This document shows positions 32,203 to 41,180 of a DNA stretch of 64,000 nt, piece after piece. Both the position numbers and the translations under genes were made by a program. Source of the stretch: CAVUAT01 sp963848045 (lineage in GTDB: Bacteria; Actinomycetota; Thermoleophilia; Solirubrobacterales; 70-9); the NCBI GenBank assembly GCA_963848045.1, contig CAWKCC010000001.1:248001-312000 (forward strand), written 5' to 3'. The notes beneath the pieces are model-generated. The model did no database searches and had not been told where the DNA came from. It was given only the letters and a program-made list of their open reading frames with translations. The stretch's first letter is position 1. Every line of letters starts with the position of its first letter.

Positions 32203-33780
32203 TCAGCCCGCGCGGATCAACTCGGCGGCCCGCTCGCCGATCATGATCGTGGGCGCGTTGGTGTTGCCGCCGGTGATCACCGGCATCACCGAGGCGTCGG
32301 CGACGCGCAGGCTGTCGACCCCCCGGACGCGCAGCCCCGGGTCCACGACGGCCCGTTCGTCGGCGCCCATGCGGCAGGTGCCCACGGGGTGATAGAGCAG
32401 CTCGGTCTCGCGCCGCAGGAAGGCCTCGACCTCGCCGTCGCTCTGTACCTCTGCGCCGGGCACCAGCTCGCGGCCGCGGACCAGGCTGAGCGGCTCGGTC
32501 TCCGAGATCTCGCGCAGCCTGCGGAAGCCCGCGACCAGCGAGGCGACGTCCTCGGGCTCGGCCAGGTGGTTGCCGAGCAGCCTGGGCTTGTCGTCGGGGT
32601 CGGCCGAGCGCAGCTCCAGCCGGCCGCGGCTGCGAGGGGTCAGCAGCACCGCAGCCAGCGAGAAGGCGTGGCCGTCGTGAGTGTCGAAGCCGTGGTCGTG
32701 GTAATAGGCGGGCCCGAACAGGAGCTGCACGTCGGCGGCCGGCAGGCCCGGCCGGGTGCGGATGAAGGCCATCGCTTCCCCCACGTTCGAGGTCAGCGGC
32801 CCCCGGCGGCGCAACACGTACTGGAGCAGGGCCGGCAGCTTCTCGGCGTCCGCCAGGCTCTCACTGCCCTCGGCCTCGTAGCAGAGCAGGAAGTAGGGGT
32901 GATCCTGGAGGTTGTGGCCGACCCCTGGGCTGGCGACCAGCGGCTCGATGCCGAGCCCTCGCAGATGCTCGGGCGGCCCGATGCCCGAGAGCAAGAGCAA
33001 CTGCGGGCTGCCGATCGCGCCGGCTGAGAGCACCACCTCGCGGTCGGCTGCGGAGCTGCGCTCCCGGCCGCGCGAATCGCGCCAGCGCACCCCGGCGGCC
33101 CGCCCGTCCTCGAGCGCGATCCCCAGCGCCTGCGCGCCGGTCTCGACGGTGAGGTTGGAGCGCTTCATCGCCGGCCGCAGGTAGCCGTCGGCACTGCTCC
33201 AGCGGCGGCCGTTGCGCTGACTCACCTGGCTCATCGCCACCCCGTCCTGCTCCGGGGAGTTGATGTCGGCATTGGCCGGTATGCCGGCGGCCTGTGCGGC
33301 GTCGATGAAGCGGCGGGTCAGCGGCCGCGGCTCGACCAGCTCGGCGACGTTGATCGGCCCGCCGACGCCCCTCACCTCCGAGGCGCCGCGCTCGTTGTTC
33401 TCCATGCGCTTGAAGTAGGGCAGCACGTCCTCGTAGCCCCAGCCCTCACAGCCCGCCTCGCGCCAGCCGTCGAAGTCGAGCGGCCGGCCACGCACGAACA
33501 TCATCGCGTTCATCGAGCTCGACCCGCCGAGGCTCTTGCCCCGCGGCACGAAGAGCTCGCGGTCGTCGAGGTGTGGCTCGGGCCCGGACGAGTAGTCCCA
33601 GTCCAACTTGGTCTTGAACTGCTTGGCGAAGGCGGCAGGGATCTTGATCTTGGGCGAGCGGTCCTTGCCGCCCGCCTCGAGCACCAGCACCGAGATCCCG
33701 GGGTCCTCGCTCAGCCGCGCCGCAACAGCGCACCCGGCCGAGCCCGCGCCGACGACCACATAGTCGAAGCGCTCCTCCAT
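32203..33780 (-). CDS. GMC family oxidoreductase (choline dehydrogenase-like)
   Basis: A 525-residue FAD enzyme. The FAD site DYVVVGAGSAGCAVAARL is at 5-22, the GMC signature SLGGSSSMNAMMFVRGRP near 84-100, signature 2 in VVLSAGAIGSPQLLLLSGIGP near 250, and the His region YHPVGTCRMGADERAVVD near 465 with the catalytic His, then the end GGNTNAPTIMIGERAAELI. It oxidises an alcohol, unspecified. Start is ATG 33780 with a TAGGGT box 8 nt upstream, divergent from the K+ channel gene. Confidence 0.93.
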   Translation of the reverse strand: MEERFDYVVVGAGSAGCAVAARLSEDPGISVLVLEAGGKDRSPKIKIPAAFAKQFKTKLDWDYSSGPEPHLDDRELFVPRGKSLGGSSSMNAMMFVRGRPLDFDGWREAGCEGWGYEDVLPYFKRMENNERGASEVRGVGGPINVAELVEPRPLTRRFIDAAQAAGIPANADINSPEQDGVAMSQVSQRNGRRWSSADGYLRPAMKRSNLTVETGAQALGIALEDGRAAGVRWRDSRGRERSSAADREVVLSAGAIGSPQLLLLSGIGPPEHLRGLGIEPLVASPGVGHNLQDHPYFLLCYEAEGSESLADAEKLPALLQYVLRRRGPLTSNVGEAMAFIRTRPGLPAADVQLLFGPAYYHDHGFDTHDGHAFSLAAVLLTPRSRGRLELRSADPDDKPRLLGNHLAEPEDVASLVAGFRRLREISETEPLSLVRGRELVPGAEVQSDGEVEAFLRRETELLYHPVGTCRMGADERAVVDPGLRVRGVDSLRVADASVMPVITGGNTNAPTIMIGERAAELIRAG

Positions 33781-33788
33781 CCGCCCTG

Positions 33789-33794
33789 ACCCTA
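33789..33794 (-). promoter_or_regulatory. -10-like box of GMC oxidoreductase
   Basis: TAGGGT lies 8 nt before ATG 33780. Confidence 0.5.
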
Positions 33795-33837
33795 GCGCGC
33801 TCGCGCCGGAACCCTCCGGCCGCGCCGGGGGGGTCAG

Positions 33838-33843
33838 TAGCCT
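33838..33843 (+). promoter_or_regulatory. -10-like box of potassium channel
   Basis: TAGCCT lies 9 nt before ATG 33853, back to back with the oxidoreductase box. Confidence 0.4.
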
Positions 33844-33852
33844 CGCGGGACC

Positions 33853-34875
33853 ATGGCCAGTGGAGAGCGGCGCCCAGGTTTCCTGATCGAGCTCCCGGGC
33901 GGCGACGCGAGCCCGCTGCGAAGGATCGGTGCGCGCGTGCTGCTGGCGCTGTCTCTGATCGCCTTCGTCGCGCTGATCACCTTCGCCGGGCGGGACGGCT
34001 ACACGGATCCCGAGGGAGACCAGCTCTCACTGCTCGACGCCTTCTACTACTCGACGGTCACCATCACCACGACCGGCTACGGCGACATCCTTCCCGTCAC
34101 CGACAATGCGAGGCTCGCCACCACGATCCTGGTCACCCCCGCCCGCGTGCTCTTCCTGGTACTCCTCGTGGGCACCACCTTGGAGATACTGGCCGAGCGC
34201 ACTCGTACCGCCTACCGGATCCGACGCTGGAGGAAGAGCTTGAAAGACCACATCATCGTCTGCGGCTACGGGACCAAGGGCCGCACGGCCATCAGGACCC
34301 TGCTGGGCACGGGTGTCGATCCCGCCCAGATCGTGGTGATCGAAGCCCAGCAGGAGGCGCGCCGGCTCGCCTCGGCCTCCGGACTCACCGTGATCGCCGG
34401 CAGCGCGACCTCTCCGGCGCTGCTGGAGGAGGCCGAAGCGGACAAGGCCCGGTCGGTGATCGTGGCCGTCGCCCGCGACGACGCCGCGGTGCTGATCACC
34501 CTGACCGCGCGTGAGCTGGCCCCCCAGGCGACGATCATCGCGGCGGCGCGTGAGGAGGAGAACGTCCATCTGCTCCGCCAGAGCGGCGCCGACTCGGTGG
34601 TCCCTTCATCGGGAGCCGCGGGGCGCCTGCTGGGCATGGCGACCGACATGCCCGGCGTCGCGGAGGTGCTCGAGGACCTGCTCACCGTGGGGGAGGGCCT
34701 CGACATCATCGAGCGGGAGGTCGCCCCCGGCCAGGCCGGAGCGCTTGCCGACCTGGAGCAGCGCGAGCCGATTCTCGCCGTGGTCCGCCACGGTGAGATC
34801 CTGCGCTTCGACGACGAGCGCGCCGCCGAGGTCCGGGTGGGCGATCGCCTCGTCGCCATCAAGACACGCACCTGA
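33853..34875 (+). CDS. Two-TM potassium channel with TrkA-N domain
   Basis: A 340-residue Kch/MthK-like channel. Two membrane helices (about 27-46 and 90-118) flank the pore loop with the selectivity filter TTTGYGD at about 72-78. A RCK/TrkA-N domain follows with HIIVCGYGTKGRTAI (nucleotide-binding GxGxxG region near 133-147), and a TrkA-C-like end (about 255-340). It probably gates K+ flow by binding NAD(H) or other ligands. Divergent from the GMC gene; MBL gene is convergent 5 nt after. Confidence 0.93.
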   Translation: MASGERRPGFLIELPGGDASPLRRIGARVLLALSLIAFVALITFAGRDGYTDPEGDQLSLLDAFYYSTVTITTTGYGDILPVTDNARLATTILVTPARVLFLVLLVGTTLEILAERTRTAYRIRRWRKSLKDHIIVCGYGTKGRTAIRTLLGTGVDPAQIVVIEAQQEARRLASASGLTVIAGSATSPALLEEAEADKARSVIVAVARDDAAVLITLTARELAPQATIIAAAREEENVHLLRQSGADSVVPSSGAAGRLLGMATDMPGVAEVLEDLLTVGEGLDIIEREVAPGQAGALADLEQREPILAVVRHGEILRFDDERAAEVRVGDRLVAIKTRT

Positions 34876-34880
34876 GGCGC

Positions 34881-35882
34881 TCAGATCGCCGACCAGGTGA
34901 CCGTGTCGCCGGACACGGTCCGCTCGGCCTCGCCGGCGAGCGCCAGATGGTCGAGGTAGGCGAGCGCGATCTGCAGGCCCCAGGCGGCCATGGCGGGGTT
35001 GAGGTTCTCGGCGCCGAGGAGGTCGGAGACCGTCTCGAAGGGGGTCTTGGGGCCGGTCGCCAGCGACCCCCTGATCCGGGCAAGCTGCGAGAGGACCTCG
35101 GCGCGCGTAGCCGCGATCTTGGCCGGGACGTCACGGAAGGGGCGACCGTGACCGGGAAGGCAGAGATCGGTCTCGAGCCCCTCGATCTCGTCGAGGCCGC
35201 CGAGGAACTCCCCGACCGGGTCGGGGGTGTGGCCGTAGTCGTAGAAGAGCGAGATCCGCCCCAGCAGGTGGTCGCCCGAAATCAGCAGCCTGTTCGCGGG
35301 CTGATGCAGGCAGACGTGGGAGGGGGCGTGGCCCGGCGTCTCGCGCACCTGCCAGTTGCCGAGATCGGTCTCGACCTCCACCCCCGGCAGCAGCTCGCGG
35401 TCGGGGGGCACCATCGCCTCGAAGACCGGCGGCTGGCCGCGGCGGCTCTCCAGGTAGCGCTCGAGCGCAGCTGCCGGCACCCCGCTCTGCCGCGCCACTT
35501 CGATCCGCTGGTCGAGCGCCGCGTCGGGATCCTCGAAGTTCGCGCGCACGTGCTCCCAGGCCGGGTGCATCCAGAGCTCGCAGCCGCTCGCCTCCAGGAT
35601 CGGTGCGGCGAGCCCATAGTGATCGGCGTGGGAATGGGTGCAGACCACCAGTCGCACGTCGGCGAGGGAGAAGCCCGCCTGCGCCATCGCCTGCTCGAGG
35701 TTGATGAGACGCCCCTCACCGCCGATGCCGGTGTCGAACAGCACCACCCCGGGCCCGGAGGCCAGCGCCCAGGCGTTGCCGTGCGGCACCCCGGGCCAGG
35801 GCAGCGGCAGGCGCAGCCGCCAGACTCCCGAAAGCACCCGGTCGGCTCGCGGCACCACCGCCTTGCGCTGCGCGTCGCTCAC
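34881..35882 (-). CDS. MBL fold metallohydrolase
   Basis: A 333-residue metallo-beta-lactamase fold hydrolase. The metal motif THSHADHYG (HxHxDH) is near 82-90, and His ligands in ETPGHAPSHVCLH near 175 and near DLCLPGHGRPF at 235 complete the site. It resembles LACTB2/glyoxalase-II-like enzymes. Start is GTG at 35882 (GTGAGCGACGCG), 8 nt after the SDR stop; upstream in-frame sequence is antisense-like noise. Last gene of the five-gene operon, where it may be the thioesterase or hydrolase step. Confidence 0.88.
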   Translation of the reverse strand: MSDAQRKAVVPRADRVLSGVWRLRLPLPWPGVPHGNAWALASGPGVVLFDTGIGGEGRLINLEQAMAQAGFSLADVRLVVCTHSHADHYGLAAPILEASGCELWMHPAWEHVRANFEDPDAALDQRIEVARQSGVPAAALERYLESRRGQPPVFEAMVPPDRELLPGVEVETDLGNWQVRETPGHAPSHVCLHQPANRLLISGDHLLGRISLFYDYGHTPDPVGEFLGGLDEIEGLETDLCLPGHGRPFRDVPAKIAATRAEVLSQLARIRGSLATGPKTPFETVSDLLGAENLNPAMAAWGLQIALAYLDHLALAGEAERTVSGDTVTWSAI

Positions 35883-35890
35883 CGATCCCG

Positions 35891-36685
35891 CTACTCGAGG
35901 TGTGGAGGGGACTCGCCCTGGCCCCAGGCGTCGAGGCCGCCGTCGACCACAACGGTCGTCCCCGTCACGTAGGCGCCGCCCGGGCTGGCCAGGAAGGCGA
36001 TCACCTCGCCGACCTCCTCCGGGCGCCCCAGCCGGCCCAGCGGCACCTGCCTGCGGGAGCGCTCCAGCGATTCGGGGCCGTAGCCGGCGAGACCCTCGGT
36101 CTCGATATTGCCGAGGGCGACGCAGACCGAGCGGATCGCGTACCGGCTCCACTCGATGGCCAGCCCAGCCGCCAGGTTCTCGAGCGCGGCGCGGGCGGCC
36201 GAGGCGTGCGCAAACTCGGGGATGCCCCGCCGCGGAGAGAAGCCGATGAAGACCACCAGCCCGCCCTCGCCCGGGATCATCGATCTTCTCGCAACCTGAT
36301 GGCAGAGATCCCAGGCGGCGTCCAGCGCCAGCCGATGCACGGCCCGCCAACCGTTCGCCGAGATCTCCTCGGCAGGCGCGGCGAACTGCCCGCCGGCGTT
36401 GTTGACGAGCACGTCAACCGAGCCGAAGCGCTCGAGCGTCGCATCCAGCAGCGATCGCACCTGCTCTGGCTCGCGAACATCGCAGGGCATCGCCAGGCAC
36501 TCGGCGCCGCCGTCCTCGAGCTCGGCCCGAACCGCCTCCAGCGGCTCCGGGCGGCGGCCGCAGATGGCGACCCGGGCGCCGGAGGCGGCGAAGGCGCGCG
36601 CCGTGGCGCGGCCGATCCCGGTGCCCCCGCCTGTGATGAGCGCGACCTTGCCCAGGTTGGCGTCCGCCGACAGCGTCGGGCTCAT
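35891..36685 (-). CDS. SDR family oxidoreductase without YxxxK
   Basis: A 264-residue short-chain dehydrogenase. The nucleotide site TGGGTGIGRATA (about 18-29) and NNAGG near 95 are intact. The catalytic Tyr-Lys pair is absent: the region reads HASAARAALENLAAGLAIEW, with Ala and Arg in the Y and K positions, as in 2,4-dienoyl-CoA reductase-like SDRs (HAG-S-A-K) and some citronellol dehydrogenase-like SDRs. Together with the adjacent CaiD-like hydratase this suggests an acyl-CoA substrate. Its ATG overlaps the hydratase stop (ATGA). Exact reaction unresolved. Confidence 0.85.
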   Translation of the reverse strand: MSPTLSADANLGKVALITGGGTGIGRATARAFAASGARVAICGRRPEPLEAVRAELEDGGAECLAMPCDVREPEQVRSLLDATLERFGSVDVLVNNAGGQFAAPAEEISANGWRAVHRLALDAAWDLCHQVARRSMIPGEGGLVVFIGFSPRRGIPEFAHASAARAALENLAAGLAIEWSRYAIRSVCVALGNIETEGLAGYGPESLERSRRQVPLGRLGRPEEVGEVIAFLASPGGAYVTGTTVVVDGGLDAWGQGESPPHLE

Positions 36686-37458
36686 TCGCCCCGCCAGACC
36701 GGGTCGCGCCCCTCGGCGAAAGCCCGCGGGCCCTCACGCGCGTCCTCAGAGGCGAGCACGCGATCGTAGGCAGGTATGCCGCCGCCGCGCATGGCCGCAT
36801 AGCCCTGCTCGACGGGCAGCTCCGCGGTCGCGTCCACGATCGCCTTCACGGCCCGGATCGCAAGCGGCGCTGCGGCGGCTATGCGCTCGGCCAGCTCGCG
36901 GGCGGCCGGCAACAGCTCACCCACCGCAACCACGCGGCTGACGAGGCCCCGGCGCTCCGCCTCGGCGGCATCCAGCTCCCGCCCGGTCAGCAGAAGCTCC
37001 ATCGCCAGCGCTCGCGGCAGGCGCTTCGGCAAACGCAAGACGCCGCCCGCGTCGGGTACGAACCCGCGGTTGACCTCGGGCAGCGAGAAGACCGCCGACG
37101 GCGAGGCGAGGATCAGGTCGCAGGCCAGCGCGATCTCGAAGCCCCCTCCCGCCGCGTAGCCGTTGACCGCCGCGATCACGGGCTTCTCCAGGTCGAAGAG
37201 CTCGGTGAGGCCGCCGAAGCCGCCCGGCCCGTAGTCCTCGGAGTCGCCCGCGGCCGCCGCCTTCAGGTCCCAGCCGGCCGAGAAGAAGCGTTCCCCCGCC
37301 CCGCTGATGATCGCGACGCGAAGCTGGGGGTCGTCGCGGAAGCCGGCGAAGACCTCGCCCAGCTCCCTGCTCGTCGCCGAGTCGATCGCGTTCGCCTTGG
37401 GCCGGTCGATCGTAAGCTCGAGGATCGCAGAGTGCCGCTCGACCCGGATCCCTTCCAT
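36682..37458 (-). CDS. Enoyl-CoA hydratase/isomerase, CaiD-like
   Basis: A 258-residue crotonase-fold enzyme. It carries FFSAGWDLKAAA near 58, GPGGFGGLTELFDLEKPVI, NGYAAGGGFEIALACD near 106-121 (oxyanion hole) and PEVNRGFVPDAGGVLRLP near 132. These match carnitinyl-CoA dehydratase CaiD better than generic FadB hydratases. The name is by resemblance; there is no other carnitine gene here. ATG 37458 has a TAGGGT box 7 nt upstream, and the gene overlaps the SDR. Together they look like an acyl-CoA degradation step. Confidence 0.9.
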   Translation of the reverse strand: MEGIRVERHSAILELTIDRPKANAIDSATSRELGEVFAGFRDDPQLRVAIISGAGERFFSAGWDLKAAAAGDSEDYGPGGFGGLTELFDLEKPVIAAVNGYAAGGGFEIALACDLILASPSAVFSLPEVNRGFVPDAGGVLRLPKRLPRALAMELLLTGRELDAAEAERRGLVSRVVAVGELLPAARELAERIAAAAPLAIRAVKAIVDATAELPVEQGYAAMRGGGIPAYDRVLASEDAREGPRAFAEGRDPVWRGE

Positions 37459-37465
37459 CGGCCGG

Positions 37466-37471
37466 ACCCTA
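37466..37471 (-). promoter_or_regulatory. -10-like box of CaiD-like hydratase
   Basis: TAGGGT lies 7 nt before ATG 37458, in the 22-nt gap after the nitrilase-fold gene. Confidence 0.45.
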
Positions 37472-37480
37472 CGCCAGCTC

Positions 37481-38521
37481 TCAGCCGAGCGCCGTCGGCT
37501 GCTCGGCCGGGTCGCCGGCCGGGATCTCGTCGGGCAAATCCACGGCGGGCTCGGCCTGCCACTTGTGGCGGCCGAGCCTGCGCATCGTCCGGTAGCGAAG
37601 CGCGCCGTGCAGGTTGAGCGGGTGCCAGACCGCGTGGATGGAGGCGGGCATTACCGGAATCCAGTAGCGCTCGGGCACCGGGTCGAGCGGAGCCGGGTCG
37701 GCCAGCCCGACCTCGGCCGAGACGTGGCCCTCGCCGTCGTCGGAGGAGAGGCGGGCGAGGATCGCCCCGTCGCGCTCGACGATCTGCGTCTCGCCGACCA
37801 TCTCGGTGTGCCAGGGGATGCCGGGCATCATCGGGGAGTCGAACTCGACGTCGCCCACGTGGGACGGCATCGACACGGGGGCGCCGATCATGCGCGCGAC
37901 CTGCCGCGGCAGCTCGCGGGCGAGCTGGCGCTGCACGCCGCGCTCGCGGCTCATCAGGCGCTCCAGCGGCCCCGGGAAGTTGGCGGGAAACGAGGGCCAG
38001 CACATGCCGCCGAGCAGCAGCCGCGCCCGCCCCTCGCGCAGGCGCATCGCGGTCCGGCAGCGCGCCCACTCCCAGCCGCAGGCCAGCCCGATCCGCCCCA
38101 AAGCAGCGGAATCGATCACGCCATCGTCATCGCCCCCGCGGTAGTAGTTGTGCTCCCAGGCCGTCGGGATGTCCTTGTCGTGCAGGTGGGCGCTGCCGTC
38201 GGGCTCGGCGAGGACATAGGTGCCATAGGTGTGGCCGCCTCGCGCCGCGATGAAGCCGCCGCCGATCACGCAGTCGAGCTCGCGCGCGAGCCGGGTGAGC
38301 AGCTGGAATGGCTGCCCGTCGACCGGCCGAGCGGCTCCGTGCATCAGGGGCGAGTAGACGTTGGGCGTCGTCATCGACTCGGGCACCGTGATCACCTCGG
38401 GGGAGTGCTCGCGGTGCGCGTCGCGGACCAGGTCCTCGATCCGGGCGAGGTTGGCCTCGACCTCACCCAGGCGCAGCGCGGGCTGCACAGCGGCCAGGCG
38501 GACCGTCCGAGAGGAACTCAC
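37481..38521 (-). CDS. Carbon-nitrogen hydrolase (nitrilase superfamily)
   Basis: A 346-residue nitrilase-fold enzyme. The Glu-Lys-Cys triad is visible: Glu in VITVPESMTTP near 46, Lys in HLHDKDIPTAWE near 116, and Cys in IGLACGWEWARC near 152. Length suits the amidase/nitrilase superfamily; substrate unknown. Start is GTG 38521, overlapping the FAD gene stop (GTGA). It separates the FAD oxidoreductase from the hydratase-SDR-MBL part of the operon. Confidence 0.88.
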   Translation of the reverse strand: MSSSRTVRLAAVQPALRLGEVEANLARIEDLVRDAHREHSPEVITVPESMTTPNVYSPLMHGAARPVDGQPFQLLTRLARELDCVIGGGFIAARGGHTYGTYVLAEPDGSAHLHDKDIPTAWEHNYYRGGDDDGVIDSAALGRIGLACGWEWARCRTAMRLREGRARLLLGGMCWPSFPANFPGPLERLMSRERGVQRQLARELPRQVARMIGAPVSMPSHVGDVEFDSPMMPGIPWHTEMVGETQIVERDGAILARLSSDDGEGHVSAEVGLADPAPLDPVPERYWIPVMPASIHAVWHPLNLHGALRYRTMRRLGRHKWQAEPAVDLPDEIPAGDPAEQPTALG

Positions 38522-39990
38522 GCCGGTTGCGAGGGGCGCGTGGGCTTCGATTCGCGCGCCGGGCGCGGCTCGGCCGCGGGCGCCTTCCACCACCGTGCCC
38601 CCGGGTGATCGGAGCCGTGCACAGGGCCCGCCGAGCGGAACCTGTTGCGGGCCAGCTCCCTGCGAACCCGGAGGTCCGTGCCGATGTCGGCGGCGGTCTC
38701 GCGCAGCACGCGCCCCCGGGCGGGCCCGCGCCAGATCGCCCTGGCCGTGGCGCGCAGCATCAGGGGGACCGAGAGCACCTGCTGGGTCGTCCGCGTACGC
38801 CCCAGCACGTGGCTGAGAGCGGGGTCGCTGTCGCGTCCCAGCTCCCGCAGCGCCTCCTTGAACACGGGGGCCGGCGGGCGCACGATCGTGTCGAAGTTCG
38901 CGAAGTGGTAGGCGTGGAGACAGTGGGTCGCGGTCTCGTGCTCCCAGCGACGCGTCAGCCGGTCGGTCTCGGCGGGGTCATCGAGCGCGGCCCCCAGCGA
39001 CTCGCCGAGCGTCCGGCCCATCCGCAGCGCGTCGCCCATCCCCTGCCCCGTGACCGGGTCCTTGAAATGACTTGCGTCGCCCGCCAGCACCCAGCCGGGC
39101 CCGCTCGAAGCGCGCCAGTAGGCGACCACGTCGCCGGTCGAGCGCAGCTTGGTCGGATTGGTCGCTCCCTCGATCCGGGCGGCGCAGCCAGGGTGCGTCG
39201 CGAGCTTTCGGGCCCAATAGCCCTCGGGATCGCGACGCGCATCGGCGACCTCCCCGGCGTCGCCCATGAACAGGGTGAGCACGCGGCCGTTCGGATTGGG
39301 GAAGGCGAAGGCGAGCGAGTCGGCGTCCCGCCACTGCCACATCGTCTCGCGGTGCCAGGGCTCGTGGGCAGGGTCGTCCATGTAGCGGAAGACGAGGCCA
39401 CGCCCGTTCTTGGAGACCCGGTAGGGCCGCCAGGCGCCGACCTGCGCCGCGACGGTGGAGCGCCGACCGTCCGCGCCGATCACTATCTGCGCCCGCAGCC
39501 GGCGCCGCTCGCCCTCCCGGTCGCGATAGACGACACCCACGACCCTGCCGTGCTTCCAGACGACGTCGGTGACCGAGCAGCGCTCGCGCACGTCGGCGCC
39601 GCGCTCCCGCGCGTTCTCCACCAACAGGACGTCGAGCAGGTCTCGCGGGATCGAGACGCCGTGGTCGATCCCGTCCACGGGCTCCCAGCGCTCCCGCACC
39701 TCGGTGCCGTTGTCGAGGGTCATCTGCATGTGCGTGAGCCTTGCGGGGTCGAGCTCGGAGATGATTCGCGGCCAGACACCGATCCGCTGGAACTCCGCGC
39801 ACCCCGACGGGAACATCGCGTGGGTCGAGAGGGTGTCGGCGGGAAACCGCGCCCCGTCGAGCACAACGACCTTGCGGCCGGCCTCGGCGAGCATCGCGGC
39901 CGCGGCCGAGCCGGCGCAGCGCGCGCCAACGACCACGGCGTCAGCCCGCTCCTCGGGGATCTCCGCCTCGGCCTCCGACGCTACCGGCAT
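38518..39990 (-). CDS. FAD-dependent oxidoreductase (monooxygenase/reductase type)
   Basis: A 490-residue flavoprotein. The dinucleotide site is VVVGARCAGSAAAAML (about 20-35), a GARCAGS variant common in actinobacteria. VIGADGRRSTVA follows near 165, and LAGDASHFKDPVTGQGMGDAL near 300 is the second FAD motif. It resembles PHBH-class and geranylgeranyl reductase-like enzymes. I start at the second ATG (39990), which has AAGGA 6 nt upstream; 39996 is the alternative. It heads the minus-strand operon 39990-34881. Confidence 0.88.
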   Translation of the reverse strand: MPVASEAEAEIPEERADAVVVGARCAGSAAAAMLAEAGRKVVVLDGARFPADTLSTHAMFPSGCAEFQRIGVWPRIISELDPARLTHMQMTLDNGTEVRERWEPVDGIDHGVSIPRDLLDVLLVENARERGADVRERCSVTDVVWKHGRVVGVVYRDREGERRRLRAQIVIGADGRRSTVAAQVGAWRPYRVSKNGRGLVFRYMDDPAHEPWHRETMWQWRDADSLAFAFPNPNGRVLTLFMGDAGEVADARRDPEGYWARKLATHPGCAARIEGATNPTKLRSTGDVVAYWRASSGPGWVLAGDASHFKDPVTGQGMGDALRMGRTLGESLGAALDDPAETDRLTRRWEHETATHCLHAYHFANFDTIVRPPAPVFKEALRELGRDSDPALSHVLGRTRTTQQVLSVPLMLRATARAIWRGPARGRVLRETAADIGTDLRVRRELARNRFRSAGPVHGSDHPGARWWKAPAAEPRPARESKPTRPSQPA

Positions 39991-40102
39991 CCGCATTCCT
40001 TCATGTTCCCTTGCGCTCTCGGGAGTGAATCCTTCGCGCTGGACCTTATAGTCGCCCGTCCCGACCCGGAGGTCTCAGATCCAGCCCCCAGATCCCAGCG
40101 GA

Positions 40103-41116
40103 GTGAAGACAGGCGAGGCGCAGGCAGCCCCGGGGCTCTCGCTGAGGCGCTGCAGGGTGGCGGTGTTCGCGCCCTCGCCGGCGCTCACGATCGCGGTCGA
40201 GCCCGGCGCCGAGAGCCCCGAGATCCATCTCCATGCGGGCGGCCAGGGCTTCTGGGTCGCCCAGATGGCGGCGCATCTGGGGGCCGAGGTGAGGCTGTGC
40301 GTTCCGCTCGGCGGCGAGACCGGCGCGGTGCTGAGGTCGCTGCTCGCACCCGAGGGGGTGACCCTGCTCTCGGTCGAGGTGACCGGGGCCAACGGCGCCT
40401 ACATATACGACCGCCGCGACGAGGAGCAGACCGAGATCGCCCGGACCGAGAGCCCACAGCTCGGCCGCCACGAGCTCGACGAGCTCTACGGGATGACCCT
40501 CACGGCCGGGCTTGACGCGGATTTCACCCTGCTGACCGGAGCGCGGGACGTGGACGTGCTGCCGCCCGACACCTACGAGCGCCTCAGCCGGGATCTGAAG
40601 CAAAACGGCCGCTTCGTGCTCGCCGATCTCAGCGGCCCCGACCTGGCGGCGGCGCTCAGGGGGGGCGTGGATCTGGTCAAGGTGAGCGACGAGGAGCTGA
40701 TGGACGAGGGGCTGCTGGATGGAAGTCAGATGCCCTCGGTGGTGACCGCGGCCAGGCGGCTGCGGGAGCTGGGCGCGGGGAACGTGCTGGTCTCCCGGGC
40801 CGACCACACGGCGCTGGCCCTGATCGGGCAGCGCCTGCTCGCGGTGAGCGGCCCGCGATTCACACCGCTCGACGCGCATGGGGCGGGAGACTCGATGTTC
40901 GCCGGATTCTCGGTGGCCCTCGGCAGCGGGCTCTCGTTCGAGGACGCCCTCAGGATCGGGACGGCCGCCGGCGCCCTCAACGTCACCCGCCACGGGCTCG
41001 GCACCGGTCACCCCGAGGAGATCTCGAGGCTCGCCGCGCGGGTCAGGGTCCATCCCCTGCCCTCCGATCAGCTGCCCGAGGACCGGGATGCGCGCGGGGC
41101 TTCGGCCGCCTCCTGA
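40103..41116 (+). CDS. PfkB-family carbohydrate kinase (1-phosphofructokinase-like)
   Basis: A 337-residue ribokinase/PfkB-family protein. The N-terminal VAVFAPSPALT resembles FruK/PfkB openings, followed by HAGGQGFWVAQMAAHLGAEV (GG and NxA-like region) and the C-terminal DAHGAGDSMFAGF near 258, holding the catalytic Asp. Glu/Asn of the sugar site is less clear. Start at GTG 40103; an alternative GTG at 40157 would shorten it by 18 residues to the VAVFAP motif. Likely phosphorylates a sugar phosphate, but no sugar is specified. It is divergent from the FAD gene. Confidence 0.85.
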   Translation: MKTGEAQAAPGLSLRRCRVAVFAPSPALTIAVEPGAESPEIHLHAGGQGFWVAQMAAHLGAEVRLCVPLGGETGAVLRSLLAPEGVTLLSVEVTGANGAYIYDRRDEEQTEIARTESPQLGRHELDELYGMTLTAGLDADFTLLTGARDVDVLPPDTYERLSRDLKQNGRFVLADLSGPDLAAALRGGVDLVKVSDEELMDEGLLDGSQMPSVVTAARRLRELGAGNVLVSRADHTALALIGQRLLAVSGPRFTPLDAHGAGDSMFAGFSVALGSGLSFEDALRIGTAAGALNVTRHGLGTGHPEEISRLAARVRVHPLPSDQLPEDRDARGASAAS

Positions 41117-41180
41117 GCGGCCGCCATCAGCTCCGGCCCAATGCCCGGCGTCAAGCCGGTCCTCCCGGCCTGAAGCGCGT

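Noticed and set aside
38527..40515. A 662-codon plus-strand frame
   Set aside because: Antisense to the FAD oxidoreductase gene, which has clear motifs on the minus strand; the plus translation has none.
41130..41160. Inverted repeat CCGGC / GCCGG after the PfkB gene
   Set aside because: Only 5 bp stem in very GC-rich DNA and no T-run, so not distinguishable from chance.
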